Assembly (NCBI GenBank): GCA_964463135.1
Contig: CAYXBA010000007.1
Span: 1-64,000 of the forward strand
From: UBA6898 sp964463135
Lineage (GTDB): Bacteria > Nitrospirota > Thermodesulfovibrionia > Thermodesulfovibrionales > UBA6898
DNA length: 64,000 nucleotides
Direction of reading: 5' to 3'
Shown: in pieces, positions 43,280 to 51,086 of the stretch
How positions within the stretch are numbered: the stretch's first letter is position 1
How the letters are laid out: every line of letters starts with the position of its first letter
Program-made: the position numbers and the translations under genes
The notes under the pieces: generated by a model
Databases searched by the model: none
The model's input: the letters and a program-made list of their open reading frames with translations, nothing else
Told to the model about the DNA's origin: nothing

Positions 43280-44970
43280 CCTGCCTGCAGCGCCTGGATA
43301 TTTTTCATCCCTTCGGCAGCACGTGCGTGGGAAGGATCGATCTTGAGCGCTTTATCAAAGGTATTTTTCGCCCTGGTCATAAAACCCAGCTTCAGATAGA
43401 TATGGCCGAGCTCTGCAAAATAATCGGCATTGTACGGCGAAAGATTAAGGGCCCTGCGGATCGATGCCTCGGCCTCCTTGATCTTCTTGTTCCGGAGCAG
43501 GGCAATGCCATAATAATAATGATAATCAGGCACTGAGTCATCAAGGTATACAGCCTGGCCAAAATAGGTCATGGCATTCTCATCGTCCTGGTCGCTCAGG
43601 CTTTGCCGTCCCTGCCGGTATTTCCCCTGCGCCATGGTCTTGCTGTTCGTCCCCGGAGATCTCACCGGGGAGGCGGAGGCCTGCGGCTGTGGTTGAACGA
43701 CAACTCCTGATCTTGAGAGCTCGCGATATGCCTCATTAATATAGGCAAAGATAACATTGAGCTTTTCCCTCAACTCCTCGGACGGCGCAAGAAGATATCT
43801 GTCCGGATGGTATTCTTTTGCCATAGCATGATATGCATGCTTGATCTCGGCAGATGTTGCACCCGGCAGCAGACCAAGCACCCCTTGATACCCAAGCGTT
43901 TTGTGCTCGCGGTACAGTTTATCGATTTTGCCGTACAGTAATGGATCAACAGTCCTTCCCTCCGGTGCCGCATCCCGCTCCTGCGGCTTTTCTTCCGGTG
44001 CTCTCTCAGCCATGACCTCAAGCAGCTGGGCACTGTATAGGGCATGGATCGATCTGAGGGTATCTTCTTCGTTCAGTGCAGACGCCGAAAGGATCTCCTG
44101 CAAAGACGTTTTCCCGTTTATCAGCGACAGGATCTCCCTGTCCTGCGGTTCAAGCACCAGACGGTCAAGGATACCGCGCGTTTCTGATGAAAGAGACACG
44201 GTGGTATGGTTATGAAGATACCGGTTTCTGAACGTGTCGATACGTTCCGCTTTTTTGGAAGCGCGATACAGCAGATCGTTTGTATTCAGCTTCAGCATGA
44301 CGATCTCGCTTCTCGGCAGCGCCTCTTCCCTGAAGAGGAACGTTGCATCCTCAATAGTGCTGACGTTCATGATAACCGACTCAACACTCAGATGCACTGC
44401 CTGAACCAGCTTCTGAGGCGTGAGATAGCGCATCTCCACAAGCACTGCGCCCTCGCTCTTTCCTGTTTCGAGCGCAAGTGACTGGACGCTCTGATACTGT
44501 CGGGCCGATATTCTGCCGGATGCCAGGAGCATGGCGCCGAGCTGTTCCTGCTCCTGGTCAGACGAAAAGACAACCTCCCCGTCCCTGAAGTATATCTTCT
44601 TGAGAGACTGTGCTGTTTCTATATGCAGGATGCCTGTTTTGCGGGTACGCTGTATGCCAAGCAGAAGGTCTGAAAAGGCGTAGTGGTGCAGCATTCCCTC
44701 AAGCGGCCCCATCCTGACGGCACCGACCTTAATACCGGAGAACATCTCTCTTTTCCAGACGACCTTTCCGGTGGCATTGAGGCTGAGGTCCCCGACCCTC
44801 AGGTCCAGGACCTGGGCATTGAGATCTGACCGACCCTTGATAAGAATGGCCATGCCGCTTGGGGAATAATCGGTCACAACTGCAGGAACTACCTCACCGT
44901 TAATAACAAGATCAAAAGCGAGATCAAGTTTCCTTCTCGGGAATGATCTTTTATTTACGACATCTTTCAT
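43276..44970 (-). CDS. PilZ-DUF4388-J-domain-TPR fusion protein
   Basis: This 564-residue cytoplasmic protein has four parts. A PilZ domain (about 1-90) has R8-x3-R12 and DYSPSG at 34-39, the c-di-GMP-binding pair. A DUF4388-like region (about 75-330) includes YAFSDLLLGIQRTRKTGILHIE. A J domain (about 355-425) keeps the HPD triad (KEYHPDRY), so it should stimulate DnaK. Three TPR repeats occupy about 455-560. It lies 9 bp after the RodZ-like gene. The combination suggests c-di-GMP-dependent chaperone recruitment, possibly at the cell pole or a surface machine; that is inference. Confidence 0.85.
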   Translation of the reverse strand: MKDVVNKRSFPRRKLDLAFDLVINGEVVPAVVTDYSPSGMAILIKGRSDLNAQVLDLRVGDLSLNATGKVVWKREMFSGIKVGAVRMGPLEGMLHHYAFSDLLLGIQRTRKTGILHIETAQSLKKIYFRDGEVVFSSDQEQEQLGAMLLASGRISARQYQSVQSLALETGKSEGAVLVEMRYLTPQKLVQAVHLSVESVIMNVSTIEDATFLFREEALPRSEIVMLKLNTNDLLYRASKKAERIDTFRNRYLHNHTTVSLSSETRGILDRLVLEPQDREILSLINGKTSLQEILSASALNEEDTLRSIHALYSAQLLEVMAERAPEEKPQERDAAPEGRTVDPLLYGKIDKLYREHKTLGYQGVLGLLPGATSAEIKHAYHAMAKEYHPDRYLLAPSEELREKLNVIFAYINEAYRELSRSGVVVQPQPQASASPVRSPGTNSKTMAQGKYRQGRQSLSDQDDENAMTYFGQAVYLDDSVPDYHYYYGIALLRNKKIKEAEASIRRALNLSPYNADYFAELGHIYLKLGFMTRAKNTFDKALKIDPSHARAAEGMKNIQALQAG

Positions 44971-44979
44971 GAAATCCGG

Positions 44980-45771
44980 TTACTCGCCCTGCCTGTTGAT
45001 CTGCCGATTTTCCGGGAGGACCAGGGTCATCACCTGGCCAAGGCTTCCAGGAGAGCCGATATCCCTGTTGTCAAGGGTCATCCTGATGCCGCCGGCATTG
45101 CCGAGTTTGAGCACCGCATTGCCCGTAAACTGCCACGTCCTCGTCATGCCCGGTCTGAGCAGGATCTCCTCTTTTTTACCGTCTGAAAAGGCGATCTGCA
45201 TCCAGGTCAGATCATCTGCAATTACCGCAAGGCTGTGCGCACCGGCAACAGGAGGCTTCGGAACAGCCGCTGTCTGGCTGCCCGCTGCAGGCAACACCGA
45301 CGATGACTGCGGCAGCTCAGTTTTTACAGGGGGAGCCTGCGGGACCTCTGTCCCGACCGGCTGAACAGGCTGGACAGGCACAACAGGCGCTGCTGCCATC
45401 CTCTTCTCCGGCTCTGAACGTCCCTGTCTCAGAATAACCACACCAAGCACAAGAAGGACCAGCACGAGAGCCGGTATCACATAGTAATAAAACGGGATCT
45501 TCTTCTTTGAGGAGGCCACGGGCAGAATAGTGGATGGTTTGGGCTGGACAAGATGTCCCGTATAAAAGGCGATGACCGGTTCAGGATCGATCTGAAGATG
45601 CGACGCATAGCAGCGTATATAGCCTATGGTATATACGGCAACCGGAAGTTTCTCAAAGCGGTCCGCTTCGATCGACTCCAGGTAGTCCTCCTTGATCTTC
45701 AGAAGCTCTGCCGTCTGCTTGAGATCAAGCCCCAGCTCTTCCCGTCTTCTTTTCAGAAGTTCCCCAGCCAC
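44980..45771 (-). CDS. RodZ-like HTH and DUF4115 membrane protein
   Basis: The 263-residue protein has an N-terminal HTH_25 domain (LLKRRREELGLDLKQTAELLKIKEDYLESIEADRFEKLP), one transmembrane helix (about 109-130), a Pro/Val/Gln-rich periplasmic linker, and a C-terminal DUF4115 beta domain (DLTWMQIAFSDGKKEEILLRPGMTRTWQFTG). That is the RodZ layout; RodZ links MreB to the cell wall machinery. No mreB is nearby, so RodZ function is inferred. It leads a two-gene operon with the PilZ-J protein. Confidence 0.85.
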   Translation of the reverse strand: MAGELLKRRREELGLDLKQTAELLKIKEDYLESIEADRFEKLPVAVYTIGYIRCYASHLQIDPEPVIAFYTGHLVQPKPSTILPVASSKKKIPFYYYVIPALVLVLLVLGVVILRQGRSEPEKRMAAAPVVPVQPVQPVGTEVPQAPPVKTELPQSSSVLPAAGSQTAAVPKPPVAGAHSLAVIADDLTWMQIAFSDGKKEEILLRPGMTRTWQFTGNAVLKLGNAGGIRMTLDNRDIGSPGSLGQVMTLVLPENRQINRQGE

Positions 45772-45925
45772 ACCCTCTCCTTACAAGGATTTTCAGCTTT
45801 TTATTATCCTCTAATTAAAAATCTTTATGCAAGTTTTGTATTTACCCGACCTGACGGTTCCCGCAACCTGCCGCACCAGGGTGCAGAGCGATAATGGTAA
45901 ACCGTTTATGGTAGCATAGTTTACA

Positions 45926-47179
45926 ATGCATCGAATCGCAATAACAGGCATAGGGGCCGTAACGCCCATGGGCAATACCTTTCAGGCCTCGTGGGCAGCT
46001 GCCTGCAGGCAGAGGTCAGGAATTGCGCCCATTACGCGGTTCAGCACGTCAGGCATCCCCTGGAAGGTCTGCGGCGAACTGAAGGGTTTTGATCCTGCGT
46101 TGTACCTCAGCACTAAGGAGATGCGAAGACTTGATCCCTTTGCTCAATATGCCGTAATGGCAGCATGCATGGCAGCAGAAGACGCCGGTCTGCTGTCAGT
46201 CTCCGCATCACGCATTACGTATCACGCATTACTTGAAAAAGGCGGCGTGATCATCGGATCGAGCAGGGGCGGCATCGGAACAATAGAAAAAGCCATCAGC
46301 CATCAGCCATCAGCTATCAGCCCTCTACGGAAGATCCGGTCATCCCCGTATCTCATGCCCTCTACGACCATCAGCATGGCAGCCTCCTATACAGCCCAAA
46401 AACTCGGTTTGAAAGGTTACTGCCTCGGCATCTCGAACGCCTGCAGTTCAGGCACCAATGCGATTGGTGAAGCATTCCGGATGATCAGGGCCGGCTATGC
46501 AGGGCCGATCATTGCGGGAGGCACAGATGCACCTGTCTGCAGGATATGCGTGGAAGGATACGGTGCGGCAGGAGCTTTATCGAAGATCCCGGATCAGAGC
46601 GCAAGCAGACCCTTTGATAACAGCCGGGACGGTTTTGTACTTTCCGAAGGTTCATGTATTATCGTTCTGGAGGCATATCAGGCCGCACAAAAACGTGGTG
46701 CAAGGATCTATGCGGAACTCGTCGGCTACGGCAATTCGGTTGATGCCTTTCATCAGACGCGGCCTCTCGCAGAAGGAGAGGCACGGGCAATGAAGAGCGC
46801 TTTGGCCTCTGCGGGCATCAGACCTGACGATGTGGACCTGATAAGCAGTCATGGCACATCGACCCCGGTCGGAGACCTGGCCGAGTGCGAGGCGATCCAT
46901 CAGGTCTTTGGAGAACGTTCAGCCCGTATTCCGGTTGTCGCAATGAAATCCATGTCAGGACATATGCTGGCCGCTTCAGGCGCTTATGAAACAGCCTGCG
47001 CTGCCATGGCCATTCGTCAGTCCACCCTGTACCCCACGACAAATCTCTCCGAACAGGACGAGAAGATACGGCTTTCTGTTGTGCGGGAAGCACGCTCTGC
47101 AGACATCAGGACCGCTCTGGTGAACTCCTTTGGCTTCGGCGGGGTGAATGCGGTGCTGGTGCTGAAGAAGACTGATTGA
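45926..47179 (+). CDS. fabF: Beta-ketoacyl-ACP synthase II (FabF family)
   Basis: This condensing enzyme elongates acyl-ACP with malonyl-ACP. The 417-residue protein carries the active-site cysteine in SNACSSGTNAIG near residue 175, and the two histidines in SSHGTSTPVGD near 312 and GHMLAASGAYE near 350. Two surface stretches (about 94-105 and 120-134) are encoded by 7-bp repeats and read SASRITYHALLEK and AISHQPSAISPLRK. Because fabF-fabD-acpP neighbours are absent, this may be a second, specialised KS. It converges on the ceramide-type operon. Confidence 0.93.
   Translation: MHRIAITGIGAVTPMGNTFQASWAAACRQRSGIAPITRFSTSGIPWKVCGELKGFDPALYLSTKEMRRLDPFAQYAVMAACMAAEDAGLLSVSASRITYHALLEKGGVIIGSSRGGIGTIEKAISHQPSAISPLRKIRSSPYLMPSTTISMAASYTAQKLGLKGYCLGISNACSSGTNAIGEAFRMIRAGYAGPIIAGGTDAPVCRICVEGYGAAGALSKIPDQSASRPFDNSRDGFVLSEGSCIIVLEAYQAAQKRGARIYAELVGYGNSVDAFHQTRPLAEGEARAMKSALASAGIRPDDVDLISSHGTSTPVGDLAECEAIHQVFGERSARIPVVAMKSMSGHMLAASGAYETACAAMAIRQSTLYPTTNLSEQDEKIRLSVVREARSADIRTALVNSFGFGGVNAVLVLKKTD
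46205..46325. repeat. Two 7-bp tandem arrays inside fabF
   Basis: At 46205-46232 the units are GCATCAC, GCATTAC, GTATCAC and GCATTAC. At 46291-46325 they are AGCCATC three times, AGCTATC and AGCCCTC. Both arrays are in frame within the coding sequence. Confidence 0.9.
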
Positions 47180-47194
47180 CCGCCATGGCGGTCA
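47177..47194. terminator. Perfect palindrome between convergent fabF and ceramide-synthase-like gene
   Basis: TGACCGCCATGGCGGTCA is fully self-complementary and covers the fabF stop. It is followed by TCGGG rather than a U-tract, so bidirectional termination is possible but unproven. Confidence 0.45.
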
Positions 47195-47202
47195 TCGGGA
47201 AG

Positions 47203-48306
47203 TTATAGCGTTTTCTCGTAAATACGGTATTTCTTGTACAGACTGCCGCCGGCCATCTCCACGATCCGCTGCACCGCAATATTGTCCTCCAATATCCAGG
47301 AAAATTCCACCCTCTGATATTTTCCGCTCCTGACCCCCTTGAATCCCTCCCGAAAAAGCATCGCATCAACGCCCTTATTGCGGTACTGCTTTTTAATGCC
47401 CAGGAGAAGAAGTCTGAGGTCCGTGATCTTCCGCGAATAATAAAGCGCCTTCATGATCGTGAGCGGGTTTATATTCCCGCTCATCTTCTTCAGCACGATA
47501 TTGAAGTCCGGGACCATTCCCATAAAGCCTACAGGACTTCCGTCATGCTCGGCGATCAGCGTCAGTTCAGGTACAACGATCTGCCGCAGCCGCTCGCCAA
47601 GGTATGAGATCTCTTCGTCGGTGAGCGGAATGAAGCCCCAGTTATTCTCCCAGGCATCGTTGTACACCTCCCGGAAGACCCGCATCTCCTCCTCGAACCT
47701 CTTCTTGTTGACCGGCCTGACCGTTATGCCGCGCTTCCCGGCGATCGCAGCAACGCGCAGCACTTTTTCGGGCAGGCTCTCCCTTACCTCATGGATGAAC
47801 GCATAGAGGTCTTTTGCCTTTCCCATGCCGCAGGCATCCATGAGGTCGTTATAATACGAAGGGTTATATGGGGTCATCAGCATGGGATGCTGATCATACC
47901 CTTCGATGAGGAAGCCGCACTCTTCATTGGTCGAAAAGTTCATCGGCCCCCGCATGACCTTCATGCCTTCTGCCTTGAGATCCGCAGATACAGCATCGAG
48001 CAGAGCCCTGGCCGCTTCCGGGTCATTCTCTGATTCAAAGAAGCCGAAAAAACCTGCATCCTCCTGATGGAATTCGCGGTGACGTTTATTAACAATGGAA
48101 CAGATCCTGCCGACGATCCGGCCTTCTTTTTCCGCAATGAAGTATTTGACTGCAGCATGCATAAAAAAAGGGTTCTTTTGGGAGAACTGGTCCCGCAGCT
48201 CTTTTCTGAGTTGGGGAACGTAGTGGGGGTAGTTCTTATACAGAGAGAACGGCAGTTCTATGAAACGATCAAGGTCTTTTGCAGCAGTGACCTCTTTAAC
48301 TTCCAA
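47203..48306 (-). CDS. GNAT-superfamily acyltransferase, predicted bacterial ceramide synthase (bCerS)
   Basis: The 367-residue protein shows the hallmark stretches of a GNAT-like family that I associate with bacterial ceramide synthases such as the Caulobacter enzyme: VPQLRKELRDQFSQKNPFF near 30, EGRIVGRICSIVNKRHREFH near 62, RGPMNFSTNEECGFLIEGYD near 118, and PYNPSYYNDLMDACGMGKAKDLYA near 145. The C-terminal GNAT half contains ELTLIAEHDGSPVGFMGMVPDFN and KYQRVEFSWILEDN. It would N-acylate the sphingoid base. It starts 4 bp after the spt stop, third in the operon. The family call is good; ceramide activity depends on the neighbouring genes. Confidence 0.75.
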   Translation of the reverse strand: MEVKEVTAAKDLDRFIELPFSLYKNYPHYVPQLRKELRDQFSQKNPFFMHAAVKYFIAEKEGRIVGRICSIVNKRHREFHQEDAGFFGFFESENDPEAARALLDAVSADLKAEGMKVMRGPMNFSTNEECGFLIEGYDQHPMLMTPYNPSYYNDLMDACGMGKAKDLYAFIHEVRESLPEKVLRVAAIAGKRGITVRPVNKKRFEEEMRVFREVYNDAWENNWGFIPLTDEEISYLGERLRQIVVPELTLIAEHDGSPVGFMGMVPDFNIVLKKMSGNINPLTIMKALYYSRKITDLRLLLLGIKKQYRNKGVDAMLFREGFKGVRSGKYQRVEFSWILEDNIAVQRIVEMAGGSLYKKYRIYEKTL

Positions 48307-48310
48307 GGTA

Positions 48311-49510
48311 TCAGCCGATCAGGCCGAGGGCCTTCCCGACCTTTTCAAAGGCAGCAAGCACCCGGTCAAGCTGTTCATCCGTATGGGTCGCCATATAACT
48401 GGTCCTGATGAGTGCCTGGCCCTCGGGAACTGCAGGGCTTATGGCAACATTTACAAATACGCCCTCATCCTGGAGCATCATCGCAGCCTTGAAGGCTATC
48501 TCATTTTCGCCGACAATGACCGGGATGATCGGCGTCTCGCTCGGTCCTATTTCAAACCCGAGGTCGCGGAATCCTTTCAGCATCTTATGGGTGTTCTTCC
48601 AGAGCTGTTCGATCCGCTCGGGCTCGCTTTCGATGATATCAAGGGCAGCGCTCACTGCAGCAACAGAGGCAGGCGGCGGGCTCGCGCTGAAAATGAGTGC
48701 GCGGGAGAAATGCTTGATGTAATGGATCACCTCAGCTGAGCCAGCAATAAAACCCCCGATGGATGCAAGGGACTTGCTGTATGTGCCCATGATGAGATCA
48801 ACGTCCTTCTCGAGACCGAAATGCTCTGCCGTGCCCCGGCCGGTCCTGCCGAGTACGCCGACGCCATGCGCATCGTCCACCATGATCCGTGCACCGTATG
48901 CCTTGGCAAGCTCAACGACCTTCGGCAGATTAACGATATCTCCTTCCATACTGAAGACGCCGTCAACAATAATGATCTTTTTCTTGTCAGCATGCTCCTG
49001 GAGTACACGCTCAAGGTCTGCCATGTCATTGTGCCGGTACTTCTTCACGCTGCCGTACGTAAGCCTGCAGCCGTCAATGATGCTCGCGTGATCCATTTTG
49101 TCTATGACCACGAGATCGTTCTTGCTGACCAGCGCGGATATGACGCCAAGGTTCACCTGAAAGCCTGTTGAAAAGACGAGGGCAGCCTCTTTCCTGATGA
49201 AACGGGCGAGTTTCTCCTCCAGCTGCACATGGATATCAAGCGTTCCATTGAGAAAGCGCGAACCGGCACAGCCTGAGCCGTATTTCCTGATTGCTTCTAT
49301 ACAGGCCTCTTTCACTTTCGGATGGTTTGTCAGGCCAAGATAATTGTTCGACCCTACCATGATCATCTTCCTGCCCTTAATGACCACTTCAGGGTCCTGC
49401 GCACTTTCGATCATTCTGAAATAGGGATACAGGCCGACAGCCATCAGTTCCTTGGCCCGGTTGAATTTAAAGCATTTCTCGAAAATATCCGTATTTTTTT
49501 CTATAGCCAT
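48311..49510 (-). CDS. spt: Predicted serine palmitoyltransferase (alpha-oxoamine synthase)
   Basis: This PLP enzyme would condense L-serine with an acyl thioester to make 3-ketosphinganine. From the ATG at 49510 it has 399 residues. His141 (DHASIIDG) stacks on PLP, VDDAHG at 211-216 holds the Asp and His, and Lys246 (GTYSKSLAS) forms the aldimine. The C-terminal SPAVPEGQALIRTSYMATHT is the loop region important for SPT. The sequence, especially GSRFLNGTLDIH, VDGVFSMEGDIVNLP and FSASPPPASVAA, is closer to bacterial SPT than to BioF or Kbl. Neighbours are an SDR reductase and a ceramide-synthase-like gene. Confidence 0.8.
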   Translation of the reverse strand: MAIEKNTDIFEKCFKFNRAKELMAVGLYPYFRMIESAQDPEVVIKGRKMIMVGSNNYLGLTNHPKVKEACIEAIRKYGSGCAGSRFLNGTLDIHVQLEEKLARFIRKEAALVFSTGFQVNLGVISALVSKNDLVVIDKMDHASIIDGCRLTYGSVKKYRHNDMADLERVLQEHADKKKIIIVDGVFSMEGDIVNLPKVVELAKAYGARIMVDDAHGVGVLGRTGRGTAEHFGLEKDVDLIMGTYSKSLASIGGFIAGSAEVIHYIKHFSRALIFSASPPPASVAAVSAALDIIESEPERIEQLWKNTHKMLKGFRDLGFEIGPSETPIIPVIVGENEIAFKAAMMLQDEGVFVNVAISPAVPEGQALIRTSYMATHTDEQLDRVLAAFEKVGKALGLIG

Positions 49511-50463
49511 TTTTCTTTCCTGTACCATTCTGCTGTTTTTTTAAACCCCTCCCCAAGGGGTGTATCCGTTATAAACCCGAGGTCCTTCATCGCCCTTGCC
49601 GGGTCACACGTCCAGTGAGGATAGCGGATCTCCTGAATTTTGTCAGGGTTAATTATACCTTTTTTCTGGATTTTTTGAAGCAGAAGAGCAAGAGCAGGCA
49701 GGATCGACCGCGGCAGCTTCAGCCGAAAAGCCTTTTTCTCCAGGGTCAGGGACAGCTCTGCCAGGATATCGTCATTCGTATAGATCCTCTTGTCAGCAAG
49801 ATAATAGACCTTGCCGGCAGCTGCTTCTGTCTCTGCTGCCAGGATCATGCCCTGCACAAGGTCCTCAACATATATCAGAGAATAGGAAGACCTCCCCCAG
49901 TAAGGAAAGAGTCTGTTCTGCACTGCCTTGAAAACAAGATAAAAGTCCGTGTCCCGTGGTCCATACACTGCAGGGGGCCGAACTACCGTGACCGGCAGCA
50001 GCCCCATGCAGGCAAGCACTGCCTTTTCACCTTCCAGCTTGCTTTTGCCATACACCGAAACCGGGCAGGCAGGAGCATCCTCGTTCAGGGGGCTGTTTGC
50101 AAGGCTCGGACCGGCTGCAGCAAGACTGCTGACATGCAGAAATCTTTTCAGTCCCGGATTCATCTCCGCTGCAGCAGTGACCAGTTTCTTTGCACATTCG
50201 GCGTTGGCATGATAAAAGTCTTCCGCCGTGTCTGCCTTGGTAAGCCCGGCCAGATGAAAGATATATTCGAACTCAGCCAGTTTCGCCGCATAAGAATCCG
50301 TATCATCAAGATCTGCATGCAGGTACCGCAGACCAAGATGGTTCAGCCATTTGAGATTTGAGCTCTTTCTGACAAGACAGGTGACTTCATAACCACGGCT
50401 GCTGAGAGCTCCGGCAAGAAAACTGCCGATAAATCCTGTGGCACCGGTCACCAGCGCTTTCAT
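49501..50463 (-). CDS. SDR-family reductase, predicted ceramide reductase (CerR)
   Basis: The 320-residue extended SDR has the NAD(P) loop GATGFIGSFLAGAL at the N-terminus and the catalytic YxxxK in VYGKSKLEGEKAV near residue 142. In the Caulobacter sphingolipid pathway an NAD-dependent epimerase-like protein reduces the 3-keto group. This gene holds the same place, immediately upstream of spt (10 bp overlap). Without that context it could be any 3-beta-HSD-like SDR. It probably begins the operon; the 225 bp upstream hold a 142-bp inverted-repeat element. Confidence 0.7.
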   Translation of the reverse strand: MKALVTGATGFIGSFLAGALSSRGYEVTCLVRKSSNLKWLNHLGLRYLHADLDDTDSYAAKLAEFEYIFHLAGLTKADTAEDFYHANAECAKKLVTAAAEMNPGLKRFLHVSSLAAAGPSLANSPLNEDAPACPVSVYGKSKLEGEKAVLACMGLLPVTVVRPPAVYGPRDTDFYLVFKAVQNRLFPYWGRSSYSLIYVEDLVQGMILAAETEAAAGKVYYLADKRIYTNDDILAELSLTLEKKAFRLKLPRSILPALALLLQKIQKKGIINPDKIQEIRYPHWTCDPARAMKDLGFITDTPLGEGFKKTAEWYRKEKWL

Positions 50464-50535
50464 GCTGACAAGACTCGAAATAGGCTAAGGCTTAGGTTAA
50501 GACAGGGGGGACAGGGTATCATATACAACGTCTGC

Positions 50536-50677
50536 TTCCAAGTTGCATTCAGGATGATAACAAGGCGGCAAACCAGAAGTAGGTGCCTTACGCAGAGAAG
50601 CGACGCAGGCATACTGTGGGTATGTTGAGGAGCTGACAACGAAGCCAACGCAGTTAGCGCTTGAATGCAGCTTGGAA
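50536..50677. repeat. 142-bp inverted-repeat element
   Basis: TTCCAAGTTGCATTCA (50536-50551) is matched by TGAATGCAGCTTGGAA (50662-50677), 15 of 16 bases complementary. Inside is a smaller palindrome (GCATACTGTGGGTATG). It has no coding capacity. The layout fits a non-autonomous mobile element or REP-type sequence between two operons. Confidence 0.75.
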
Positions 50678-50688
50678 TAAACAGGGGG

Positions 50689-51042
50689 TCACTGCTCCAG
50701 GCACTGCTTCAGGGTGTCATTCAGTTCGTCGAGTTTGAAGGGTTTCTTGAGGGTGCAGATGCCTTTGGCTCTGAACTCGTCCTCAAGCTCAGTCGTGATA
50801 AAGGCTGAGCAGACAATGATCTTCGGCCTCTGCTGGGCGTTTTCGAGTTGCCTGATAAGCTCCACACCGCCGCCATCAGGCATACGCAGATCAACAAAAA
50901 GCAGGTCTATTTTTTCGGTCCTGAGCTTTTCCGCAGCCTCCGCAATATTCGATGCGGTCAGAACATTATGACCGCTCTTTTTGAGCGCACGGTCAAGGAA
51001 CCACCGCACAAGCTGTTCATCGTCAACAACAAGAACATTCAT
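50689..51042 (-). CDS. Stand-alone receiver-domain response regulator
   Basis: The 117-residue protein is a single CheY-like REC domain. Acidic pocket VVDDEQ, phospho-acceptor Asp in LLFVDLRMPDGG (about residue 51), Thr/Ser in IVCSAF, and Lys in LKKPF are all present. With no output domain it must act through a partner. It is third in the operon behind the kinase and the sigma-54 activator (44 bp gap), so it may act as a phosphate sink or second output. Confidence 0.9.
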   Translation of the reverse strand: MNVLVVDDEQLVRWFLDRALKKSGHNVLTASNIAEAAEKLRTEKIDLLFVDLRMPDGGGVELIRQLENAQQRPKIIVCSAFITTELEDEFRAKGICTLKKPFKLDELNDTLKQCLEQ

Positions 51043-51086
51043 GGCGATATCTTAATATATCTCATGGATTAAATAAAGACTGGCCT

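Noticed and set aside
48311..49510. Biotin synthesis BioF or threonine pathway Kbl
   Set aside because: No bio or tdh neighbours; signature blocks and the operon with SDR and GNAT genes fit SPT better. Not fully excluded.
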